From: Ypsolopha sequella
Taxonomy: Eukaryota > Arthropoda > Insecta > Lepidoptera > Ypsolophidae
DNA: 64,000 nucleotides
Direction: 5' to 3'
NCBI GenBank assembly: GCA_934047225.1
Contig: OW204001.1
Location: 7,920,201 to 7,984,200 of the forward strand
This document shows positions 10,736 through 20,938 of the stretch, piece after piece. Each line of letters begins with the position of its first letter. Positions within the stretch are counted from its first letter, which is position 1. The position numbers and the translations under genes are program-made. The notes beneath the pieces were generated by a model. That model was not told the DNA's origin. It made no database searches and worked only from the letters and a program-made list of their open reading frames with translations.

Positions 10736-13700
10736 TGATTTTCTTATAACCTTTTGTGTCATTGTTTAAAATGTCTATGTTGTTTGTGTTTTTCTTTTAC
10801 TTTATTTGTATATTAGTTTATTTTTGATTGTGTATTTTAGAAACCTCTAAGTCTATTATTTATACTATGGTTATGTGTACCAAGATTTTTGTGTTTGACT
10901 GTTTGTGTTCTCAATAAAACAAAATTATAAAAAAAAGCCCCAAATTCCAAAGCAGATATTAATCATGTGTGCACAAATGCATCCCATTTCAATAGTTCAT
11001 CATAAGGAATAATAAATGAACGCCACTTCCTTGTATCTATAGGCTACGCCCCGACCCGGGAAGCTTCAGTTACAAATATTTTGGAAATATTTCTCCAACT
11101 TGTTGGCTCTTTATCTACCGCTTCTTTCCGTTTTGGAACGCACCTTCAACTTTAACAAGCAAATACGTACCTTATTTCCGAGTAGCAAAATCGTTTTCAC
11201 GTTACCGTGTTGGTGGTTGTTCGGATGTTAAATGTTAGGGGTGGCATTTATTATCTAATATCGAGGACTCAATGAAAAACTATAAAAGAACGCGCAAAAA
11301 CGCGCGGATATAATTTGGGCAGGGCTGTCTCGAATAAAATTTAATTGAATGCACATAAATTAATAATAGCCTAATTCGGATATTTTATTGATGGTACAAT
11401 AAATATTTATTATAAAAGTTATTTGTGATATTCGTGACTTTTTATCTCAATATTTTACAGCTAAATTCCCAATTTAGACTACTGGATAGATAATAAATAA
11501 CAAACTATAAAAATAGTATGCATTTTAATTTAATTTCAAATTGTTGCGATTTACCTTTACATAATTACGAATACCTAATACCTTTGTATAAATGAATAAC
11601 GAAAGATAAAATGGACGGTTCTTAATGATTATCAAGATAGAATTTAAAGATCCTTTAAGAATCTTCGAAACGAGCCAACCCTATAATTATCTCTCATCTC
11701 GTGCCACGTAATTTGACACTTCTCTCTGACAAAGGCCACATTTGCTCACAGACAGACATACAGACCTACGAACCGAATAGGTACACGCAAAAACCAAACT
11801 CAGATAGAAGCCGCTTCACAAAAACCAATTAGCGTTTTTTGCGACCCTGTTCCAAATTCAAAATCTGGAAGATTGTTTTTTCAAATAGTTTTTTGTAACC
11901 AGCCAGCACGTGTTAAATGAGAATATGTGGACTGTAAACTATGTCTTATTTTTCATAATTAGGCCGTGAAGCGGACGGAGGTTAGGAAACAGCATTTTTG
12001 GATGACAGACGTTTTTGGCAAGTGGGGTAGGTATGTTGAATCGGGGTGGTCTGGTAAATTTGAGGTCAGTTTTAGTGAATTTTTTTGCAGCCGTTGCAAA
12101 AAAGTAACTTATTAGGAGAGCAGACATTCTCAAATCAAGAACATGTTGACCATAGCATAAGAAGATTAAGAATATAGATTTACTTGACCATTGGAAGACC
12201 ACTTCCGTTGCTCATGGAAAATCTGTCTAATACATATATGAAATACATACTAAAATATTAATTGACCTACTTTTATACCAAAATAAACTAACCAGTATTA
12301 GCAACTTAAATGACTAATTGAAATATTGCAGAGTTTAGATTAGCTAAAGCTATTATTTTGTGGAGGCACAAATTTTGCAACGCAATTGCACGTTTTATAT
12401 TTTTGTTTTTGACATATTAAATACGATATTTATTTATTACTTATATATATTTATAATACTATTTATTACTTTGCTTATTATATTACATTTATTATAGTGC
12501 ATATGTATAGGCTTTTTGTAAAATTGTATTGTTACTGCAAGTCAACAATATGTATACTATCTGGTAGGAAGTGGAAACTTTATTGGTATAATTTTTTTCC
12601 GGTTTTAAGTTTTGTTTTTATACTGTTTGTTCCATTAATAATAAACAAAATAAAATAATAAATACGCTAACGAATCGCGAAATCATAATCGTTAAAGCGT
12701 TCGAGCAAAACACATAACAAAATAATAACTGAATCATCCGCCACGTTGCGAAACAATTTTTTACCAAAGAACTGTTTAGTATTAAAACATCAACAGCAGA
12801 TATTCTATTATATATTGCACGCAAAAAACGGAATTCAATTTTGTAGATGTATTGTAACGAAATTAATTCAGGCATGAATTTTTCATTCAACTCTTACAAA
12901 ATCTTACCAAGTTATCTTTTCCCTTCTCTGATTGAAATTCCACTCTATTCCATTAGTTTAAAGTCTAAACTTCCAGCATAGTATGTAGTGGTAGGCTTGT
13001 AATTCCCAATCTTGGTATAGTTTGTGGATGTCATTGTAACTTTACACCAAAGGCATAAAGATGGTGTCTATGAGATAAGAGAGGATTTAGAAAAAACCTC
13101 ATTTGGGACCACGTTCTAGAGGTTTACAACCAACGTTTTTTTATTGAATTCTGTTTTGGAATCTGTAACGGCCATTTGTATTATTTGTGTCTATGTAGAG
13201 AAAAGAAATTTTGTTTCCGATAGGTAAAATTTTCTTTTAAGTAAGAATTGATTAATGAAAAATACTTGCGAATATTTGTTGCGCTTAATTGCACTTACTT
13301 GGGGTTTTTATTACATGCCTATAAATTCTAATAAATAAGTTAATAAGTAACTAGGAAATCTGATAGAAATAAGGCTATATATTTATGAAATAGCTTTTAA
13401 TTTCGACCAATTTACATATTTGTTTATTTATTTTACCAACAGACACGCCTCTACCAATAAGCCCATATTTACATTCCGTTCTCCGATATCGAACAAAAAC
13501 ACATTCTGTATACCTTCAGCTCCGAGTTATTTGCACAATGACATAATCTTGTCACGGTACACTTGACCTGAAAAGTGTTCCCCATTGATTGGGGATTACC
13601 ACCGGTGATGGTTATCATACATCTTCCATACAAATATTTGGCAACAAAGATGAAACGATGGCATCTCGCGTGACAATGACGACATAATATTTACATTATT

Positions 13701-14170
13701 GTTAAGAAAACTTGAATATTGTGTAATCTAGGCTTATCTTTCTACGAATTTCGTAGGCATTGGTTTGGTCTATTTGTGTATTGAATACGTTGAATATTAA
13801 CAAAGGAATTTAATGATATCTTCAATATTTTAAAACTTATTCGCTTACAATCTTTCGTGATCCTAGTAAAATATTATGTTCATTTAGACATTTGATCATC
13901 ATCTAAAATATTATAACATATTATTTTAAGCACTCAATTAAGACACTCTCTTCTCGCATTCTCTTCCACACACTCATCAAGCATCCTATCCCATCCACAA
14001 ACACACCACACTCTGGTGCTTCAGCAAGCAGAGAGCAGAGCTTGTCGAGTCGAATACCGGTGCTATAACTAATCAGGTAAAAAAATTAAGTCGGTTATTT
14101 ACAACACTATTAAGACACTTCTTAAAAGATAAACCTGATTAATAAATAATTCAAAAATAATAATCTTAAA
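10736..14170. other. Long unassigned AT-rich stretch
   Basis: I see no gene. Frames of 60-90 codons on both strands have no recognisable domain and are expected by chance in AT-rich DNA. A possible LINE 3' end with AATAAAAC is near 10915. Confidence 0.5.
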
Positions 14171-14371
14171 TGGCAGTGGGCTAACTTGTATGAGAGTTGG
14201 TCCAAGCGCCGCCATGATTAAGATTGTAGTCCTCAAGCAAGTAAAAGCCCAAAAAAAAAAGGAAAATGTATTATTTGATGGGATTCTGTTTGCTTGAGGA
14301 CTACATGATGTCCTTTCATTATAAAAATGTCGTGATCTTGGTGGCGCTGGGATCAAATATGCCCACTGTCT
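14171..14371. mobile_element. Foldback MITE
   Basis: GGCAGTGGGC at the left is mirrored by GCCCACTGTC at the right. Internal arms also match: AGTCCTCAAGCAA faces TTGCTTGAGGACT, and CAAGCGCCGCCATGAT faces its degenerate complement. No ORF. Confidence 0.65.
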
Positions 14372-14539
14372 TTTATAGAATCACCAGTTTTATTGACATG
14401 TCTTTCCATCACATTTACACTAGCTCAAATACATACAAATTCACATAATAGTATCTATGTAGGAAATACACAACCATACTAAACCTATATCTATAGATAT
14501 TACCCTGTCATAATTATCTCTCTATTTGCATCTCCTTCA

Positions 14540-14911
14540 TTAAGGGCGGTTTCGCGGCTGGATTGTGAAATATCCGCCTTTTTCTTATTAATCGAAACAG
14601 AACACTTATAATCAAAATTTACTCAATAGTTCCTTAACAAAACCTTATTACCTACGTATTGTGTATGTTGCTATCGCAAAGTTTCCATCGGTTTCCGTAA
14701 AATAAAATTTAAAAAATTGTGAAATTCTAATTTACAGAAACCAATGGAAACTTTGCTTACAGAATACAGAAATATTTATATAAATTTATACAGAATACAT
14801 AGGTAATAAGGTTTTGTTGAATAACTAAGTGAATTTTGAATTTAAGTGTTCTGTTTCGATTAATTAGAAAAAGGTGGGTATTTCAAAATCCGGCTTCAAA
14901 ACCGCTCTTAA
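14540..14911. mobile_element. TTAA-flanked foldback MITE (piggyBac-like target)
   Basis: TTAA borders both ends (14540-14543 and 14908-14911). The termini are GGGCGGTTT and AAACCGCTC. The arms run about 140 bp inward and share ATTAATCGAAACAGAACACT and AAAACCTTATTACCTA. TTAA target duplication is typical of piggyBac-type elements. A right-half copy is at 24100-24312. Confidence 0.75.
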
Positions 14912-14975
14912 TGAGTACACTAAACGCATTAACTATCCGATCCCGCTCTAATCCCGCACTTCCTGCGCGAGCGCA

Positions 14976-15114
14976 TATAAATCAACTCCGCGGGGGATGC
15001 GTCTGTCGCACGTTTGTCGCACGTTGTCGCGCGACACGATTAGTGGTGACAGATCGACGGGGCTGTTATTCGTAAAGTTTCTTGATAATTACTTTCAATA
15101 TGGAGTCGTTAATG
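14976..15114 (+). promoter_or_regulatory. Candidate TATA promoter, 5' UTR and tiny first coding exon
   Basis: TATAAAT at 14976-14982 lies in a locally GC-rich, CpG-containing patch outside recognised repeats. About 120 bases downstream, ATG at 15100 opens MESLM and meets a donor-like ATG|GTAATT at 15115. Short first exons of this kind are common in insect genes. No matching downstream exon was found, so this is speculative. Confidence 0.2.
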
Positions 15115-15227
15115 GTAATTTGGTTAGGGAATACGCAATATGTTTGTAGGATGTCATGTTTTTAGGTCATGGTCCATTTATATGTGATTATTGTTACAAT
15201 AACTTACATGTGATGTGTAAGGATAAT

Positions 15228-15612
15228 AATAGTAGTTTATGCTACAAGGGCGCAAAGGAATAAATTACGAGGATGATTTAAAACACGAGCGTAGCGAGTG
15301 TTTTAAACGTAACCGAGTAATTTATTGCTTTTACGCCCGTGTATCATACTACGTTTTTCAATGCATAGTGTGAGGAAATGAAAACAAATATAATCTTGTG
15401 AACTTTAAATTATGATTGGCTCAAAAGGATTGTATCCAGAGCCGTTAAACAGTGGAAAAAAAAGTATAACATCTATGGTACACAAGAAAGACTGCAGGTT
15501 AGCCAACCATTGTAAATAAATTTAAAAAAAAATAATAATAAAGCCCTAGGGCAAAATAATCGACTTTCTGTTACGTTGGGCCTTTACGAGCACATGCATT
15601 GAAAAATAAGTA
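15228..15612 (+). repeat. Dispersed repeat with nested palindrome (copy 1)
   Basis: Nearly identical to 52768-53162. A third, rearranged copy is on the minus strand at 50618-50945. The core is TTTAAAACAC, GAGCGTAGCGAG, GTGTTTTAAA, inside an outer ATAAATTAC/GTAATTTAT pair. It ends near GGGCCTTTACGAGCACATGC. It has no coding capacity and looks like a recently active MITE-like repeat. Confidence 0.75.
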
Positions 15613-15639
15613 ACCTACTTATGCCCAGTATCAAGGCTA

Positions 15640-16016
15640 AAGCAGATAAAGTGTGTCTTTCTGAGGGCAAAGATAAATAAAGCAGAAATAGGCATACACA
15701 TGGGTACACTAATTACCCCAAAAGAAATGTATCCGCAGAACATCTCCCATTGGGTCAAGATCAGGAATGGCTAGTATGGAAATCCTTAAATCGTCTTAGA
15801 GCTCGTGTCGGAAGGTCCAAGGGAATTTCCGCCAAAAATGCTAGCATGAACTGTCTATGCGGTGTTCCACAAACGACAGACCACCTCATGTCGTGCCTAC
15901 TGTGTCCGGTTTCCTGCACTCACTTAGACCTGATGCTTATGTATGACAAAACTATTACAGTAGCTACTTACTGGAAAGATTTAACGACGATTTAAAATCT
16001 TCCACACGAAGAAGAA
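15640..16016 (+). pseudogene. LINE C-terminal fragment with CCHC-like motif
   Basis: The frame at 15750-15995 reads WLVWKSLNRLRARVGR and then CLCGVPQTTDHLMSCLLC, a CxCG...HLxxC zinc-knuckle-like end seen in lepidopteran non-LTR RT proteins, followed by a stop and a GAA tandem tail. The frame has no real ATG and no upstream RT. It is a dead 3' remnant. Confidence 0.6.
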
Positions 16017-16499
16017 GAAGAAGAATGAAATGTATTATGGAGGTCTCTGGAGCAACAGATTTATTTTAATTATAAAAACCTCTATCTATCAGACCACCAA
16101 TCAAAATAAAAGTAACTAAAATGCAAATAAAACCTGAAACTGTCTTTGTAAACCCACACAAGCGTAATCCCATTAGTTTATTCTAAACTGTATCTACAGG
16201 GTTGTCAACTAATAGTATATTTTATCTCCCATCTCCAGTCCCATGGTGTTAGTTACAGCGCGAGTTAGATGATGATGAAGTAGATGATAGAGATAGATGA
16301 AGTAGATAACTTAACTGATTTGAAGCGGTTACTGCGCCAGTTATCAGTGATCGGTGATCATTGGGCATTTAGAGCAGTGTGGGTTGATTTAATTTCAGTT
16401 GGTATAGCTTGTGTACTAAATTTTTATTTATTTTCTTTTACGTAACTTAACCTACCCATTTAAATATGTTGAAATGAAATAGCTTGATTTTTTTTTTGT
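16017..16499. other. Unassigned stretch
   Basis: No gene recognised. Confidence 0.5.
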
Positions 16500-17878
16500 C
16501 CAGTTGACACAAACAAAACTTTATTTGATCGTCCACTTATTCACACACTTCAAACAGACAGCGCCGGCGGCGTTTCAGTTTGTAGCGTTACAAAGTACGC
16601 AAACATTGCTGCCAACATGGAACGAGCTAATCTTGACGTTTTTTACGTCTAATATATGTGGGACACACGGAAATTTTTGCGATAGCAAAAAAAATTCTCT
16701 GCGGTTTGTTATTGAATATTTTCAAGGAACACTCCACCAGCATCTATACAAATTTTCATGCGTCTAAACCAATTTTCGAAACACTTTTTCCAGTCCGCCT
16801 CAGACACCTCTTCTACTGTCTTCTCGATCGCTGTTAGTCCGTCTTCTGGCGATGAAAACTGTATCCCTTTGAGTTCATTCTTTATTGAATTAAGAATTCA
16901 CACGGTACTAAATCAGGGCTGTAAAGAGTGTGATCCAAAAGTTTAACCGGTGCGCTGTTTAGAAAGGCCCTCTTCTTGAGCGCTGAGTGCGCTGGCACGT
17001 TGTCATGGTGAAGCAGTAACCCGCGAAGCCCCGTGTTTGGTTGGTTGCTTGTTGCACAAAGCAGTGAAAACTTCTGGCGAGCATTTTGTACTTAGTATAC
17101 CATTCGGCATTGATGCTACTTTGATTTCGTAAAGGAATTGTCTACAAATACCCCGTCACAGTGAAAAAACTAGCGATCAAAATATTCCCTGCGCTTCTCG
17201 ATCGCTTCACTTTGATTAGCGTTGGTTCGTTTTGAAACAGCCAAGCTGTCAACTGGCGCTTTGATTCTGGATCGTATTGATAAATCCAAGATTAATCACT
17301 TGTAATAATGTCGTAAACAAGCCGAGGCGAGCCTGCTTCAAATTTAGTAATCATGACATGGCACCATTTCACGCGGGCCTGCTTCTAAGCAGCGGTGAGC
17401 TTGTGCTTGTGTAGAATCTCGTGAACGCTTCCCCATCCAATCTGCAGTATGTGCTGAATCTTTTGATATGTAATTCACCTATTCTCTTGAGTTACATTTT
17501 TCAGTGCTAGTACGTTTCCTTCCGTAACAGCCGTCCGAGGGCGACCACTTCTTTCTCCATCCCTAAAAGTTAGCCGACTGCGCTTAAATTTGTTATACCC
17601 CCGGTACATGATTGCTTTAGAAGGGTTTTTATTTATAAATTTAATTTGAAGTCCATAATACGATTAAGCCGGTTTTAGCCAACATTTAAAATTTTCCTGA
17701 CGCAGATTCCTTATTCAATGAGACACGATGGTCCAAATCAGCTTGTAGAAGGAAATTTTTAAATTTGAACAGTACGTATTTTTACTTGTAAATAATCTTG
17801 TTTTTAAAATAAATTATGACTATGAATTTTATCTCGCAGATAAAAACTTTTTTTCTCAAAACATTTTGCGTGACCTGG
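16500..17878 (-). pseudogene. Decayed full-length mariner-like transposon
   Basis: Read on the minus strand, the fragments follow mariner transposase order. They include an N-terminal region, a VTVPL-like block degraded to TIPLRNQSSINAEWYTK, HHDNVPAHSALKK (at about 16970-17010) with the second catalytic Asp, and YSPDLVPCEF with the third. Spacing fits the DD34D class, and the text most resembles the cecropia-type mariners of moths. The right end is CCAGGTCACGCAAAATG (read inward) and the left end is a diverged CCAGTTGACACAAAC. Its 1.38 kb is the size of a complete mariner. Many stops and frameshifts make it inactive. Confidence 0.82.
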
Positions 17879-18070
17879 TATAAATGACAACAAACATAGT
17901 TTATTGTAAAGTTTGTGCAGTGTATTGTAGGTATACCCACTGTAAAATAAATTGAAAATGTCCCCGGAATAGTTAATTTTCAAGGTTTTTGTTAGGTATT
18001 TTGTAATATATAAATAATATTATATGTTTTTATTGCGAAATCCATCGCTTGGAATACTCTAATTATTATA

Positions 18071-18284
18071 AGAGTATTACCAACTAGGAATCAATCAGAA
18101 ACAAATTTAAAAGCACAAATATTTTTGAAAAAATTCCTCGGGCCAGGATTTGAGTCGCAGTCGTTAGCGCGCCTGTCGTGTAAGCAGGAGGTCGCAGGTT
18201 CAAATCCTGGCCCAAGGAATTTTTTCAAAAATATTTGTGCTTTTAAATTTGTTTCTGATTGATTCCTAGTTGGTAATGCACTCT
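18071..18284 (+). mobile_element. Foldback element with a tRNA-like core, copy 2
   Basis: Arms of about 80 bp (18071-18151 and 18201-18284) match with few mismatches, sharing TTACCAACTAGGAATCAATC and its complement. The centre carries TTAGCGCGCC and a B-box-like GGTTCAAATCC. The right arm and core resemble the single-arm copy at 49910-50045, so the foldback probably arose from an inverted duplication of a tRNA-derived SINE. Confidence 0.72.
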
Positions 18285-18639
18285 AATAATAATTATATAA
18301 ATATACTACCGTTTTTTACAATCGTCTTAGGACTATAGTGATTAGTTCTATTTATTAGTTTATTATTAGTTATTAGTTTATTAGTTCTATTACTATTAAT
18401 ATTAAGTTTAAATAAAAAAAGCATCTTTGTTCAAATACCTCATTAAAACATATCTACAATTTTACATTTTTTAATTTTTTACTTACCTTGTAATATACAT
18501 TTATTAATTTTAGCTGATTGTAAACAAAGTTCCTAATTAATTATTTTTCTCGTAGCTACGCGACTCGTCATGATAGCACAAGTTTAAACCTTTTTGGTTT
18601 TTAGCTGCTATTATTATTTTTTACATACATACGCCTGTC

Positions 18640-18735
18640 TCCCACAGGGGTAGGCAGAGACTAGATATTTCCGTCTGCTACGATCCAGACACACCTCTTT
18701 CGCCTCTTCCACATCCATCGGGATCGTTGCGGCCT
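18640..18735 (-). pseudogene. LINE C-terminal end (minus)
   Basis: The reverse complement gives DVEEAKEVCL-type text ending in a GRQA-like tail, the same LINE end as at 6893-7000. It lies next to a plus-strand fragment of the same family. Confidence 0.55.
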
Positions 18736-18830
18736 TAAAGAAGATGTAATGAGTAGAATATAAAAAGGAATGCTCCGGTGGTTTTGACATGTAGAGGATG
18801 AATGAAAGTAGAATGACGAAAGAAATTTAT

Positions 18831-19022
18831 AAATATATTATGTTTAACTTTTACGAGCTTTTGATTATTAAATTTATTATTAAAACAATAAAAAAAATTA
18901 TAACTCTATATATTTCGGCCCTCGGTATGGGGCCGTCATCAGACTGATGACGGCCCCATACCGAGGGCCGAAATATATCGAGTTATAATTTTTTTAATTG
19001 TTTTAATAATAAATTTAATAAT
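18831..19022. mobile_element. Inverted-dimer hairpin element with 14-bp target duplication
   Basis: The flanks CGAAAGAAATTTAT (18817-18830 and 19023-19036) are identical. Inside, two arms of about 75 bp face each other across a single base. At the centre is CTGATGA, then a stem GGCCC/GGGCC, then GAAA. Only the left arm keeps an extra 36-bp end, which also occurs in the single-arm copy at 28950-29085. The 14-bp duplication suggests retroposition. Confidence 0.8.
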
Positions 19023-19078
19023 CGAAAGAAATTTATGGTGGGTAAGTGGTAGGTACAGCTCGACCAGCGGGCCTATTA

Positions 19079-19288
19079 TGTATCTCTAGTTGCCTTCTGG
19101 ACTGGGTGTCTATCATCAAAAACATAGATAAACTCTCGAATTCCGATTTCCTAAGGATATGTTCGTACTTGAAGTAACGACACAGATTGTTAATAGTTCA
19201 ATACCCACTAAAGGCAATTTTGATAATTTCAGTATTTATCTATGTTTTTGATGATAGGCACCTAGTTCAGTTGGCAACTAAAGATACA
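19079..19288. mobile_element. Foldback MITE inside the LINE fragment
   Basis: The left arm (19079-19132, including TATCATCAAAAACATAGATA) is mirrored by 19233-19288 with a few mismatches. It interrupts the LINE frame between the TARPAG-like and GRPRRTYADQ segments. Confidence 0.72.
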
Positions 19289-19429
19289 GAATAGGGGGGC
19301 AGGCCGCCCTAGAAGGACGTATGCTGACCAAATTGCCGACATACTGAAGAAGGGCTACGTCAAAAAGTACCCGGAATAGAAGAGGGTAATTGTTTTTGTT
19401 TTTAACTTTAATACTGTCACCGGCTCTTA

Positions 19430-19692
19430 GCAATTGTTCACCTTATTTTGTATATTGCATAAGGTCGGTTTTGGAAACGGGGTTCAACTGAAAATCAGCG
19501 CAGCGGCTTGCCTCTGCATTAGGCTGAGTTGAGGACCTTTTCCACTACCACAGCACTTACATTATTTATTAGTTTTAGTTGTGTTTTTTTTTTCTTTTTT
19601 AATTGTTTAATTGTTAAATGTGTATTTTTTGTTTTCTTTGTCGTGTAATGCTGTGGAAATGGAATAAAGAAGTTATCTATCTATCTATCTAA
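19430..19692 (+). repeat. SINE/LINE 3' family (AAAATCAGCGC type) with TATC tail
   Basis: The block AAAATCAGCGCAGCGGCTTG, a TTTTTTTC-rich stretch, GGAATAAAGAAG and a TATC tandem tail are shared in order with 37340-37520 and with the minus copy at 43350-43545. Confidence 0.55.
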
Positions 19693-20604
19693 ACAAACTA
19701 AAAAAAAAGTTCATATTGACAATTGTCGTTTACAAATATACATTTTGTCATGATAAGGTGACTTGTTTGTAACGATTTTACATCTTGGTTCTATATTGTA
19801 TTATTTATAATAAAATAGGCCCTAAAAACTAAACAAACGCAAAACACGCACCGATTGTTTGATAACATTGTTCCTTGATGATTCCCTGAGGAATGCACGA
19901 ATATTATAAATATGACGTGCACGCATGCGCAGCAGGGATGAGGTTGTGATATGAATTTTTGAAAACAATAACTGCTTGAAGAGAATTCGAAATAGGTTTT
20001 TTCGATTGTCCGTTTTTCTTTTGAGATTTTTTATTGCTTCTGATAAACTTTTGACTTTCATAGACAATACGTGTATGATATCATCAGTCATTTTACTGAC
20101 TGTCATTTAAATAATAATAGGTGACAGATATTTGCATTGTATGATTGTGTGCAAATTATCGTAAGTCTAACAAATTAATGTTGTATCAAGTAAACGTTGT
20201 ACATTTTCAGTACATCATAAAAGCTTAGTCGCATAAACGTACCTATATATAAATATAAACGTTAAAAAAATGCAAATTCGTAAGACATCGTAAGATAAAC
20301 CTCTATTATAGGTACAATGTTAGTTAAATACCACTATATGACTATTACATAACTTGAAGTCGTATAAGACTGGAATTATGCGATGCTTTTGCTTGTTGGG
20401 ATCCTTAAAGTGAGTCCTATGTATTACAGTAAGTCCTTGCTTTTTTCCACTTAGAAATTGCCACAAAATCTATAAAGGTAATTAATTACATTCTAGAGTG
20501 ACATACTGTTCATGAATTTATGTTTTAGAACAAATATTTAATACATATAATACTAGGGACTAGATTGTAGCATCATAGGTATAAATTGTACCTTAATAAA
20601 ATAC
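19693..20604. other. Unassigned stretch
   Basis: No gene recognised. The 94-codon minus frame at 19822-20106 has no recognisable domain. Confidence 0.5.
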
Positions 20605-20938
20605 CGGAGCGGGGCGGTAGCTCAGAGGTAGGACGCTGGTCTCTCAATCTTGAGATCCAGGTTCGATCCTCGCTCGGACATGCACTAATGAGTTTTTGGG
20701 ATTTTATGTGCAAAGTATTTGATCTTACTTACCGCTTGCTGCATTGTGAAGGAAAACATCGTAAGGAAACCTGCTTGCTCTAAAAAGCGTGTATTTGTGC
20801 CCGAAGTTCGGCGATAAGGCTCACCACCCATCACGTTGGGACGTAATAATCGTCGGTGCAACGCGGGTGTACCGAGTATGTACTGTGACTTGCATTTCAC
20901 AGTTCACACTTGGAACAGCTCTGACACCTCCTCGGGGA
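20605..20938 (+). mobile_element. tRNA-derived SINE
   Basis: The head has a clear A box (GTAGCTCAGAGG) and B box (GGTTCGATCC), with an anticodon-arm-like palindrome TCTCAATCTTGAGA. The body contains GTGAAGGAAAACATCGTAAG, which I recognise as a widespread lepidopteran SINE core. The tail ends CTCCTCGGGG. It is too long and too diverged to be a tRNA gene. Confidence 0.75.

Larger units (their letters stand above)
18745..19390 (+). pseudogene. LINE C-terminal fragment split by two foldback insertions
   Basis: Removing 18831-19022 and 19079-19288 leaves one broken frame that runs from an RWF.HVE-like block through a TKEIY block to GRPRRTYADQIADILKKGYV, then a stop. This is the end domain of a lepidopteran LINE protein. 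The tail family is shared with 6893-7000 and 24860-25149. Confidence 0.65.
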
